Of a stretch of 64,000 bases of DNA, positions 11,978 through 22,528 are shown in pieces (position 1 is the stretch's first letter; the number at the start of each line of letters is the position of its first letter). This stretch comes from Welwitschia mirabilis. Taxonomy: Eukaryota > Gnetophyta > Gnetopsida > Welwitschiales. The stretch covers positions 93,261,000-93,324,999 of the forward strand of contig JBOZIK010000001.1 in assembly GCA_051453625.1 (NCBI GenBank), in the 5' to 3' direction. A program made the translations under genes and the position numbers. The notes beneath the pieces are model-generated. The model searched no databases and was not told where the DNA came from. It saw nothing but the letters and a program-made list of their open reading frames with translations.

Positions 11978-13173
11978 TGTAAATAAAATTAATAATATTT
12001 AAACATCATATTTATAGTATGTTATAGATATATTTGATACATTTTTAAGAAAATTAGAAAGAATTTGAAGATCCATCAAGATGATCAAGTGAAACATCAA
12101 TTTTTGATATTACAGACCTTATGCATCATGGTTCCAATTCAAAATAAGAATTAATAATTAAGAAGGCCAAAAGATGAGAGAAAAAATATCATCCAATCTA
12201 TCATTTAGAGGACATTAAGTAGATAAAACTTAGATGTTACACCACGAAGATGTTACACCAAGAAGACACATGGAAGAAGACACTACACATAGAATTTACA
12301 TCAAGAAGAAATGTGGAAGAAGATGTTATATTAAAAAGTTATTAGACTAAGCAGAAACATGAATGAATACATTACATTAATAAGAAATCGCATTAGAAGA
12401 CATTATATTAAGAAGACACATTGCACCAAGAAGAAAATATCATGTCATCCATGTGGTCATCTGGATGACACCTAGCTAGATGATAGCTTTAATGATTATA
12501 AAATAAATGTCATTTATTACAAAATTAATTATATGATTACTCTTAGTTAATTACTACTCCTTAAAAACATAAAACCATCAATATAAAACTATAAATACTC
12601 CCCTTATATTCCCTATTTTTTATCTTTCATGCATCAATCATTCTTATGACATTTGTAGTTTATTTGAGTAAGGGATTAATCTAGCTTAGGAGAAGAGCTT
12701 ACTATGTACCCTCAATTTAGGGGAGACTACTTCTCAAATTATGTAAGAATAATTGTGGTTAATAAAATATCATTTTGTTTCTACCAATTTTTTCTTATCT
12801 TATTATCTTCTTTATAGTCTATGTTGGTTACAATTAAAGTAACAATAAATTGTAATTGATATAGATCATAAGAGATAATTCAAGTGATAATATATTAGTT
12901 AACTTGGTTAATAAACTACATATAGGATTTCATTTCATTCTTGCATTAGATTTAGGATTGCATTATCATTCATTTATTATTCTAAAGAAAACAATTTTAA
13001 TTCATTTTTTGAATAAAGTGATTTTTTTGATGTACTTTCAAATTTCTCTCTAGAGTACAACATTGGATTGATCCCCTATACTAGTGTGTGTTTGTGTGCA
13101 TTAAATAATTTACATTGCAAGTTATCATTGAAGATTATTTATTAAATAAAAGTACATAAAATGTACTCTAACA
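11978..13173 (+). repeat. 3' LTR of the 7171-13173 element
   Basis: About 1196 bp, aligned with 7171-8464. It carries a shorter and rearranged form of the same minisatellite (12225-12440), a 'ctataaatactcc' TATA-like box (near 12589) and the same 'gatcccctatactagtgtg' tail. It is about 100 bp shorter than its partner, partly through loss of repeat units. Confidence 0.85.
12225..12440 (+). repeat. Degenerate minisatellite in 3' LTR
   Basis: Imperfect GATGTTACACCAAGAAGACAC-type units, the counterpart of 7440-7735. Unit order and count differ between the two LTRs, so the array has kept changing since insertion. Confidence 0.8.
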
Positions 13174-15457
13174 CTTTAGAGAATCATTTCCTTTAATAGG
13201 AGAAGGTGGAGTAGTAGCCATATCAATTTAAAATCCTAAATGCATTTTAATTTCCTTAATTTTCTAGTAAGGTTAGTAATTCTAGACTCCAACATTTACA
13301 TTTAATCTTAAACTTATTGCCAAGTGTTCTAACGGTTATCTCTTAAAACATTAAATTATTCTAAAAGAAATGTCATCATGGTGGGATTAACTCATAGCAC
13401 TGGTAATCTTTATGAAGGTTTTTCTTTCTTCCCTTTCTCTATTAGATGTATTTTTAGAAGATCTTTGGTGATTAGAATAGTCATGCATGTTGGAGCTTCT
13501 TGAAAAAGTACAGGGGCATTTATTCTTTCTAAAATATCATTAATAAGAAAGGGAAATACTCACAATGGATGACTAAATGAAATATGTGATGAGTTTTAAA
13601 AGATAATAGACTAAATTAAAAGGCTCTTAATTTTGAAATCCAAGTATTAGACTAGCATGAAAAATCATTAAAAAAGATACATGATTCATGGGATGAATAT
13701 TGAAAGTAACTAATTTGAAGTACACAGAACTCACAAGAGCTAAAGATTAAATTAAAAGCCCTTTTTCAAAAGTCAAATATGCCATTTCAAGGTTAATTTA
13801 TTTTACTATCATTATTTAAATAATTTAATTTTCTATTCTCTAGTTCCTTGATCAATATATAATGTAGTTTCTTCATTAGGAATATTAAATTGATCATGTA
13901 GGAATTTCTCAATAATTTTGATATCTACCTATCCTACCTTGGATATAATGATAATTTTGTGTTTTAATTAATTAGGATCATCTATAATATTTCATATATC
14001 TAATGTAAAGTCATCCTCTTGTATAATTCCCTAACTTGGCTATAATAGTATCACTATAATAAGGGTATGCAAACCAAAACAATCTATAGTAAATCAAGTT
14101 TTATACCAAACCTTTTGTGACTACTTTTATCTATTGTTGTAATCAAATTATAGAATGGCAGTGACTTCTTAAAATCTTCTTGTTCTATTTGTAATAGATT
14201 GAGAAATAGTGCTTTACACTAAAGGGATGGTTTAGGTAATACAAGAAGATGCTAATTGTAACTTTGACATAGAAGTAAACTTATATGAAGGTCCTCCTTA
14301 ATCTATAGCCAAGTTGTTTGGTATACAAATACGAGAATTTACTAACAAAACACCTCATACTAGTAAATAAAAGTATTTATTGATTAAAAAATATACTAAA
14401 TTATCTTAAAGACATCGAATCAATGAGAATATTTGAAAATATCACAATTGCAACTATTACGCTCTTCTAATCTCGATTTCTAACTTAAATAATTATTGTA
14501 TCTTTCCAAATTAATAAGGATGAAATTAAATCTTCTAAAAATTTCTAAAAACACTTATACAAGCCATATATTTAGCTTCACTAAAAATAAAAACATGTTT
14601 GTACAAAAGAAAGTATCAAATAAGAACTTACTTAAGCTATAGATGATTGTGAGATATTGTTTTTAACATAAACATAGTGATTTCTAATACAAAATTAAGT
14701 TCCTTGTAAAGTAGTGAAAAATTGAATATTCATTTAAGTACAATGAACTAGATTTAAATTGAGTTAATACTTAATATAAATCTATCCACAAGGATGATTA
14801 GGATAGGTTTACAGTAAGTACATAACTCTTGCTTAACTTACAAGTTATAGTTAAAAAAAGGAAAAAGAAAGAGAGTTGAGAATTACGTTAAAACTTCATT
14901 GGAAAAGTAGAAAACCAAATAAGATATAAGGTATCACCCACATTATCCAATAGTTATTCTTTAGTCTAATTATATCCTTCACCTTCTTGAAACATATTTA
15001 AAATCATTAAGTAATGATGACTTAGTTTATGTTAACATAATCTCATTCACTATATGAAAGTTGGTGAATTCAGAAGTCACTTAATCCTTTACAACCCTAA
15101 AATAAGCTCAAAAAGTAAGGACTTAGTATATTTAAAATTCATAATACTAAAGAATATTAAAATTAGTTAACTAATAAACTAACTCATTTAATAAAAGAAC
15201 TTAATAACATAGATTCACTAAGATTTACAAGTACTAAGCTATTCATTACTTAAAATCAAAATGAACATCTACTTGTATTGAATTAAAATAGATTCATTAT
15301 ATAAATAGAAAAAGAAAGAATCTTGAAAAGCCTTCTTAAGCTATTTGTAGTATAAGATCATTCCTCAAAGAAAGTACTTATAAAACCATGTCAATGTAAG
15401 GCTCTAAGGATTCTATTCTATTGCCAAAACAAAGGATATTTACAAATGAGGATTTAA
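13174..15457. other. Unclassified AT-rich spacer
   Basis: Reading both strands gave no recognisable protein domain, LTR pair or RNA. The stretch probably holds further decayed repeats, but nothing here can be supported as a named feature. Confidence 0.45.
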
Positions 15458-15899
15458 TATAATGTTCACCTTTAACATCTATCATAATCATAAAGATTTA
15501 GTGGTGAACTAATAACATTAAAAAAATCATAATGCAAGGTTTTAAATGTAGCACTTTCACTGAAATTATTTAACTAGTAATTTTCTTATCTTTTCGAGAT
15601 CTATACCTAAGTTATCTTAAGCATGTATAAGAAATTACTTAGTTTAGACAGTGTATTTGGCTAATAATTAAATGGTTTCTAATATACTTAATTAGATATT
15701 TATAGATAAATTTTTAGCCCACTTAAGGGATTGATTTAATATGGTTAGAAAAAGAAATAATAATTAATCTATCATAAGTGGGTAGCCTTATCATATACTA
15801 AAATATTGTCCTTTTTCAATTTAATGTTGTAAAGGAAATTTAATACTGGTAAAATAATGATAATTATTCTTATCACTATAAGATAAGCATATATAAAAG

Positions 15900-15975
15900 G
15901 GTTATTTCATGAATTGAACTTAGGATCCATCATTTTTTAGAGTTTCTTTCTAACCATTATACCATCAATGCTTGA
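15900..15975 (-). repeat. tRNA-like module in LTR
   Basis: On the minus strand this resembles the 3' part of a tRNA gene: a GGATCCTAAGTTCAATTC stretch like the GGTTCGAATCC B box, preceded by a 'tataatggttagaaagaaactc' arm-like stretch. The same module occurs in the partner LTR at about 22985-23050. It has no intact cloverleaf, so it is a tRNA-derived or tRNA-like relic, not a tRNA gene. Confidence 0.4.
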
Positions 15976-16645
15976 GTATTTACCTATCCTAAAAACATTA
16001 ACTACATGGCTTACTTATGAACCATACATGTTTCTATATGGATGTTTCTTGTTCTTCTTTATCCTTTAATTAAGATCTTAATTTCACTATGTAGCAAAAT
16101 TCTTTTAGAAACATAGAGAATGAAAAATCTAAAATAATACTCCCATGATTTATGATATATTTCATGAAGAGGAATTTTTTCTAATAAACCATGACCTGTG
16201 AGGTAGGAACTACTTATTAAAATAAGTTTTGATTAAAATAAAGAGTAAGTTTATTTGCAAGGACATCATGATTAGACAACATGAGGGGGATATACATGGA
16301 GGTCATAAATAAACTCCAATGGACATTGTCATGTGTTATTCGAAGGCAGGGTGATACTATTTAACAACTCTTGTTGAGTGACAGAAGTTAATCCATCAGT
16401 AGTTATTAGAAAAGGAAACTAAATAAATCTGCATGAACAAATGAACAAAAGGATATTAAGACATAATGCATTAAGAAACAATTAGAAATGATTTATAGGA
16501 GAAGTGTTTAGTTTGCAAGCTAGAGGATATATAAGTAGACGACCATCGACTGGCACACAGACATAGGATGTGATTGGAAAAGGAAAAAAATGCAAGCAAA
16601 AAAGAGATGGAGAAGATGTAAAACAAAGGATTAGATGAGGTAAGT

Positions 16646-16655
16646 NNNNNNNNNN
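16646..16655. other. Assembly gap, 10 N
   Basis: Ten undetermined bases inside the 3' LTR of the chromodomain gypsy element. In the partner LTR the matching place (about 23690-23705) is a homopolymer T run, which may explain the gap. Confidence 0.95.
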
Positions 16656-17130
16656 TCCTGTAAAGGTACCAATTATGCGCCAAATGCTGACCAAACAAAT
16701 AGTACATGGGTCTACAATGTGGTGTAAAAGAAGAAATTATTAGTAAGAACTCATAGAAAGGAAGGACAACACAAAATCAAAGGGTAGATGCTTTTGTGGA
16801 GAAGGGGGATGGTTGTAAATTCTTCATTTAAAGAAGAGGCATATTAAATAGTATGCATACAGTGGCTTATGATGTTCCAAGTAGGTAGAAAGAGAGGGAC
16901 CACATGAGGAAAGAGATGATGATCAAAAGGAGTCAAAGATACTTTAATTTATTTTAAGAATTCTTGAAGTGAATATGGTGATAGCCTAAGGTGCTATGTC
17001 AAGACATAAAAGAGGATGATGAATGGAATATATAACTAGTTACAAATCGATGTTCATCTAGCTTTTTGTATCTAAGTCATATATGACTAAAAAATAAATA
17101 AGCTAAATGGAAAAAGTTACACCTAACAGG

Positions 17131-17180
17131 ACTTAAAATCAAGACCTTGTATTAGACTTAAACTCAAGATCTTGCATTAG
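17131..17180. repeat. 25-bp tandem duplication, 2 copies
   Basis: Units at 17131-17155 and 17156-17180 share 'acttaaa-tcaaga-cttg-attag' with three differences. The partner LTR (near 24300-24345) has a single copy, so the duplication arose in this LTR after insertion. It falls inside a second tRNA-like stretch. Confidence 0.85.
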
Positions 17181-18890
17181 ATACCATCTTAACTTAATTA
17201 GTTATACTATAGTTTCACTGAAGATTAATTTATAAAATACAATATATGAGCTATACTTATAACTACCAACTAGTAAATATAAACTAGTTATATCTTGACA
17301 TAGCTACATGATAACTTCAAGAAGCATACATATAACTATATAATTCTCAAAACTAGCTCTTGCAAAGAGAAAGAAGATGATAAATATAATCACACAAATT
17401 TCTACAAATTCTAAAAAAATAATAAAATATCTCTCTATACTTAGATAATAACATGACTAAATTATGACAAAATGTCTACATCATATCAAGCTATCTTGTA
17501 ATACATATCCCTCACATAGGATCCTCTTTTTCAAAATAACTACTAAAACATAATAATTCAAACAACTAAAGTAAACAAGTAGATAACACCTAGTTCTTGT
17601 AGTAATCTATAGTGCTTATTAGTTTCATATAGATGTATGATGTAAGAAATACATCCATCATAGTTACTAGTATGATCCAAGACAAAGAATAGATATGTAT
17701 AAGATCCCTCAAGTACAAGGTAAAGGACTAGGTCATGATAGGCATGACCAAGACTTCTCATCAATTTAATATTATCTTCTTTACTATTATTTCGTAATAA
17801 TTTTTAGTAATCGATTTGCACATAAATAGAAGGGATAAAATAATAATATTTAGGTACATTTCCCCCTTTGTTTCTAGAGGTTCATTCCCATGGTTGTGGG
17901 ACTTACAATAGAAAGTGTCACTTTCTAAGGTTCAAACAACTAGTTACCCTTACTAGCTTTAATTTCATAGTTTAACATATCACAATATAGCTTAATGATC
18001 AGTATAAACTAATCACAAAATGGCTTATAAAATGGCTGATAAGACTCAGTCAGAAATAATTAAGAATAAAATAAGTAAGAATTCATAATTGTACAAGTCC
18101 TCATAAATGACCCACATAAGGCATAGACTCTATAGACTTCTAAAATACTTATAAAATATTAGTAAAAAGACTTCAAAATTGTATGATTATTACTAGTAAA
18201 ACTTCTTTAAAAATGCATGGGAACATAAGAAACACTAATATCATGAAAGTATTACAAGATAAGTTGAGATCATGCAAAAATACAAGAGGAAGTTGGTACC
18301 ATACCTATTCTAATCTAAGCCTTCAAGTACTATTATTTGTATCCAAGCCCTAATACATTCACCATTGCAAGGTATGAATATATAACTCTAATGGCTAGGG
18401 GACTCAAGTATTTATTAAAAAAGACTAAAATTAAGGTTTAAGTTTTTATAGTTAGTTTAGGTTTTCATAACCTTTACTTTCTAAGCCTATACATTACGTA
18501 TAAATAATAATATAATATAATAATACTAAGTAAATTTAACTACACAAAATAAATAACATCAGTAAATACTTTAGATCACATATATTTACTATTTCATGAT
18601 TAAGACATAATTAAAAGAAACCTATATTAAAGCTATGATTAATTTTCAAAAGTAAGTCAAGGGATCTAATTATAAACCATAATAATAGGGAAAAACATGC
18701 ATAAGTAATAGTAAATTCCATAATTAACTAAATCTTTCAATTTATTAACAAAAAGTAATAATTGTAAGTTAATCTTTTAATAAATTCTAAAATAACTAAT
18801 AAGCAAATACTTAGTTTTTCTATTATTTCTATTATTATTTCTAAATAATTTGCAACTACTCTAAATTATTATTATTATTTATTTAAATCA

Positions 18891-19070
18891 TTATTAGGTT
18901 TCCACTGCATGGTATCATTCTCTAATTCCCATGTTACCTTATCTTTTGTCTACCTCAACCATTTAATCTTATAGAACTTAATTTTTTTCCTTTGAAGTAC
19001 CATTTCTTTCTAATCTAAGAGTTTTATTGGTTAAGATTCTATAGTATAATCAAGAAGAATAATTATATCT
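18891..19070 (-). pseudogene. Chromodomain remnant
   Basis: At the C-terminus of plant chromovirus integrase, a chromodomain directs insertion to heterochromatin. On the minus strand a 'KGKKLSSIRLNG' stretch is followed, one frame over, by a 'KDKVTWELEND' phrase (about 18908-18950). This matches the KVLWxxHxxEEATWELE core, and it ends next to the presumed LTR edge. The frame is broken. The WELE match and its position give moderate confidence. Confidence 0.6.
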
Positions 19071-20120
19071 TAATATGGGATAACGTTGATTCCATTAAAA
19101 ATACATTTCCTAAGTAGCGACACATGAAATACATTATGTTGCATATACAATTATGGTAGTAGAGCTAATTCATAAGTTATAAATCCAAATATCCTAGTAA
19201 TCTGATATAGCATTATAAATCTTGGAGATAATTGATCTTTCTTACCAAATTTGAAAACTCCTTTAAATATGGAACATTGAGAAATACATGATTTCCTTCT
19301 TGGAATTCTAAATGTCTTCTATTTTCATTTTCATACTTTTCCTTTTTATCTTTCACTGCTCAAAGTATGTTCTTAATTTTCTTATCTTTTTCTTGTAAGT
19401 GTTGAGTGGATAAAACTCATAATATTCTTTTATATATTACATCAAATCAGGATACTGGAGTTCTACATATTCTTCCATATAGGGCTTTAAATGATGCACA
19501 TCTAATTAACTCTTAATAACTATTATTATAAATAAATTCTACCAATGAAAAATGATCTATCCAAGATCTTGTAAAATCCAAAATAATAAACCTTAAAAAA
19601 TCTCCTAATTTTTGATTTATCCTTTTAGTTTGCTAATTAGTATTAGGATGAAAAGTTATACTCAACATTATTTTCGTGCCTAATTCATTATGAAAATATA
19701 TCCAAAATCTACATGTAAATGTACTATCTATATTAGAACCTTAGGAATTCCATGGAGCTTAATAACATTTTTGATGCACTCTCTTATAATTCATTCAGCC
19801 ATTTCAGTTGTTTTAACTAGAAAAGAATATGAACACTTGATGAAAAGATTCACTATTACTAAAATAGAATCATATCCTTTCTTGGCCCTAAGATAGCTTA
19901 TATAAAATCCATGCCTACTATTTTCTATTTTTAATCTATAACATTATGGAGACATAAAAGTCTTGATGTATGTTTATGCTCTACCTTTACTAATTGACAA
20001 GTCATACACTTAGTTATAGAGTTAACTATTCCTAACGTTATCGCTGATCACTAATAATCCTATTTAATATTCTTTTACATCTTGTTAACTCCTAAGTAAA
20101 TAGCATATTTAGTTACATAA
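19070..20120 (-). pseudogene. Gypsy integrase remnant (chromovirus type)
   Basis: Minus-strand reading gives the end of the HHCC zinc finger, 'NSITKCMTCQLVKVEHKHTS' (about 19960-20035), matching the CxxCQxVKAEHQxP phrase. After it come a 'GMDFI' block carrying the first catalytic Asp and a degraded core. Downstream, 'LEFQEGNHVFLNVPYLKE' (about 19270-19325) matches the LEFxxGDHVFLKVSPxKG block that starts the C-terminal domain. Stops are frequent. The plus frame at 19690-19896 is the antisense of this core. RNase H lies just upstream and the chromodomain just downstream. Confidence 0.8.
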
Positions 20121-20329
20121 AACTCATTAAAGATTATGTATTTAATCCTTATCACATTAGGTATCATAATATTTTCTAAGTAGGATACTAATTGGTATTT
20201 TAAGAGGTAAATCCTTTCATTCTAGTTTTTCTAACTCTTCCACATAGGGAATAACTTTATTGTTCCTCATGAGTTATTTTTTATAAATTACTATCCACTC
20301 TTAAGTTATAGAGTGCATGCCTCCTTTAA

Positions 20330-20860
20330 CTCAAAGCATTTGTAAATACATTTTCCTTTCTTACATGATAGTTCACTATTAAGTTATAATCCTATAAAAA
20401 TTCCACCCATATTTTTTGCCTAGATTTATATTAGGTTGTATGTGAGTATACTATAAAGTCTTATGATTTGTTAAAATTTCTATATGTTTACCATAGAGAT
20501 AATTCCTCCAAATTTGCAATGCATGTATAATGAATACTAGTTCTAAGTCATGAAAAAAATAATTCTTCTTGTGATTCTTTAATTGTCTAGATGCATAATT
20601 TATCACCTTATCTTTTTGCATTAAAATTAATTCTAAGCCTTCACTTGAGGCATCTACATAAATTGTGTAACTAGTTTTGATATTATCAAAACTAGTGCTA
20701 AGACAAAAATTAATTATAACAATTGTAGAGCTCCGTCACATCATTTTATCCATTCAAACATTTTATTCTTTATGAATAAAGAGGTTAGAGAAGAAGCTAC
20801 CTTAGAAAAATTTTAATAAGTCTTTTATAGTATCCTATAAGGCAAAGAAAACTTTAAAAT
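20330..20860 (-). pseudogene. RT tail and RNase H remnant (chromovirus type)
   Basis: This is the best preserved coding stretch of the element. On the minus strand 'SYTIYVDASSEGLELILMQK' (about 20625-20690) matches the YVDASxxGLGxVLMQ block with the first catalytic Asp. Then 'VINYASRQLKNHKKNYFFHD' matches the YASRQLKxHExNYPTHD block, and 'LVFIIHALQIWRNYLYGKH' matches the FALKIWRHYLYG block. Upstream, a 'RKDFKVFFALQDT' type stretch is the last part of the RT connection. The fingers and palm with the YxDD motif are absent between here and protease. Confidence 0.82.
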
Positions 20861-21059
20861 CTTTATTTCTACTTGGAGGACAACTTGGTAACTCTTGAAG
20901 AAATGAATCTACATATTCTTTCTATACCAATATGTTTAAAACCTTTGACTAAGATTGGAGGAAACATAGAAACCAAACTATTTTTAAAGTTCTTCTTATC
21001 TTCACATATTTCATCATCTGCTTCTTACTTACCAATCCTTAGTAGTAGGACTAAAGGTG

Positions 21060-21480
21060 ATGGATAGCTAAACCTTCATATCATTTCTCTTAACACTATG
21101 ACCTTTTTAGAAAAGTAATTTATTCGGGCTCTATTTTTCTATTACCAATTCATGCTTATAATGACATTAAAATATCCCAACTCCAAAATTAAAAATTGGA
21201 CTTGGAAAATATAACCTCCAATAATAACATTACATATAGAGGTCTTGCCAAGATTCCTAATCGTACTACCATCTGAGAGTTCCATAACCACTTTATTTTT
21301 AGCATGTACTTTTGTAAATAACTTATGAGATATAAAAAGGATATGAAAGAAAATGTTTACCTTGGATCTAATAAAATTCTAACAAGAATATTAAATAAAG
21401 TACCTTTAGTTTTCAAGATCACTAATGATTGAGAATATTCCTTATATATTATTGCATATAAATTCCTAACATCAACTACA
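21060..21480 (-). pseudogene. Retropepsin-like protease remnant
   Basis: Gypsy protease cuts the Gag-Pol polyprotein. On the minus strand an 'LVRILLDPR' start stands where LFDSGAS is expected (about 21360-21390), and a 'WSWDILMSL' stretch matches the DVILGMDWL block (about 21160-21190). The active-site triad is not intact. It sits directly after the gag zinc knuckle, as in chromoviruses. The stretch 20860-21060 that follows should be the RT but matches only the linker, which puts the deletion there. Confidence 0.6.
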
Positions 21481-22300
21481 CTTTATTCCTCTTTCTTCTT
21501 TTTAGGACAATTCCTAATCATATGGGGTCCTCCATAATTATAACATCTAGCAGTTTTAGGATCTTAAGATTTGGTTTCTATAGTAGGCATAACTTTTAGT
21601 GGTATCAAGGATTCCTTTCCTCTTTCTTTGGATTGTATTACCTTCATTTTATTTACTATTACAAACTCATATTGACCCCTATCTCTGGCTTCTTCTGTGC
21701 TCTTGAAGAAGGGCATTTTTCTGGCTTGAATTCCTATTTGCTCTTGTGAATTTTCTTGATTATTCCTAAAATTTATACTACTATTCCATTATTATTTAGA
21801 AACTCTAACCTTCTCCAAGGCTCTAGAAATATCCTTAGTTAGAATAATTTAATTTGTCTTTGAATTTCAGGATGTAGGCTACCCACCAATCTTTCTATTT
21901 CCACCACTGCATGCTAGGTATCTTTAGTACATATCTCAATAGCTACATAAAAGTTGTTTTTGTATTGGACTGCTAATATTAATCCTTGCTTGATGTTGTA
22001 AAATCCCCCTACCTTAGTATTTTTATAGTAGTCTAATATGTACCTAGCTCAAAACCATTCTTCAAAGTCCTCCTAAGATAGATGATTAGAAAAATTGGGT
22101 TGTGCCTTCTCCACGTCCCACCATAAACGTATGTTATTCCTAAGTTGATGCACAAATAAGATAATATTTTGCTCTAAAGTGAAATTAAACTATTTCAATT
22201 TCCTATTTATAGAATATAACCAAGCTTCCACTTCCACTACATTATTAGATCCTTTAAAGTTGGCGGACTTATCTACCTAAACTACATCATTAGCTTTTGA
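21480..22300 (-). pseudogene. Gag remnant with capsid and zinc knuckle
   Basis: Gag forms the particle and packages RNA. On the minus strand the capsid begins with an 'EAWLYSINRKLK' stretch (about 22200-22240), matching the ExWLxxIEKxL block, and continues with 'LRNNIRLWWDVEKAQPNF' (about 22100-22155), matching the LxGxAxxWWD block of plant gypsy gag. The CCHC knuckle (about 21505-21550) reads CYNYGGPHMIRNC. Its second Cys has become Tyr, a G-to-A change. Stops break the frame in several places. The order gag then protease agrees with the primer site to the right. Confidence 0.8.
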
Positions 22301-22512
22301 GTTATATATTCATCATTTTTATCATTTCATTGATCTTAGAATCCATCTACCAAATGATTCACAATGATTACTAAAGATATAACATTTGTAGATGATGATA
22401 CTGCTTGTCTTAGAGCAATTTATCAATATTGCCCATTTTTTACTATGAATAATCAAGGTAAATACTATATTAAAAAAACATCCCCTATACTAAATCTAAT
22501 GTTATAACCTAA

Positions 22513-22525
22513 CACTATGATACCA
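22513..22525 (-). promoter_or_regulatory. Primer binding site, tRNA-iMet type
   Basis: On the minus strand this reads TGGTATCATAGTG, close to the plant iMet site TGGTATCAGAGC. It lies 3 bases from the LTR edge at 22529, fixes minus orientation and marks the right-hand LTR as the 5' LTR. Confidence 0.8.
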
Positions 22526-22528
22526 AAA

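Larger units (their letters stand above)
7171..13173 (+). mobile_element. LTR retrotransposon of unresolved superfamily
   Basis: Two direct repeats (7171-8464 and 11978-13173) flank 3.5 kb. The first begins TGCAAACC and the second TGTAAATA, and both continue into the same 'ATATTTAAACATCA' block; they end CTCCCACA and CTCTAACA. A decayed iMet-type primer site follows the first LTR, and a purine tract AGTGAGGGGATA precedes the second. These set plus orientation. The inside is shorter than an autonomous element needs and shows no convincing RT or integrase. No matching target-site duplication was found (GACAT on the left, CTTTA on the right). Confidence 0.8.
15458..18890 (-). repeat. 3' LTR of the chromodomain gypsy element
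   Basis: About 3433 bp including a 10-base N gap (16646-16655). It aligns with 22529-26043 from the 'aacat(c/t)tatcataatcata' block at the left edge to the 'ttgcaacta' and A/T-rich blocks at the right edge. Short minus frames at 16471-16707 recur at the same place in the partner LTR (23419-23643), and they are LTR sequence rather than genes. The TG at the left edge has mutated to TA. Confidence 0.85.

Noticed and set aside
15900-15975. A functional tRNA gene
   Set aside because: Only a B-box-like 3' half is seen, with no complete cloverleaf or anticodon arm, and it is part of a repeated LTR.
16471-16707. Minus frames of 70-78 codons
   Set aside because: They run through an N gap and lie inside a gypsy LTR. 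A related stretch is found at the same place in the other LTR (23419-23643), so this is repeat sequence.
19690-19896. 68-codon plus frame
   Set aside because: It is the antisense of the chromovirus integrase core.
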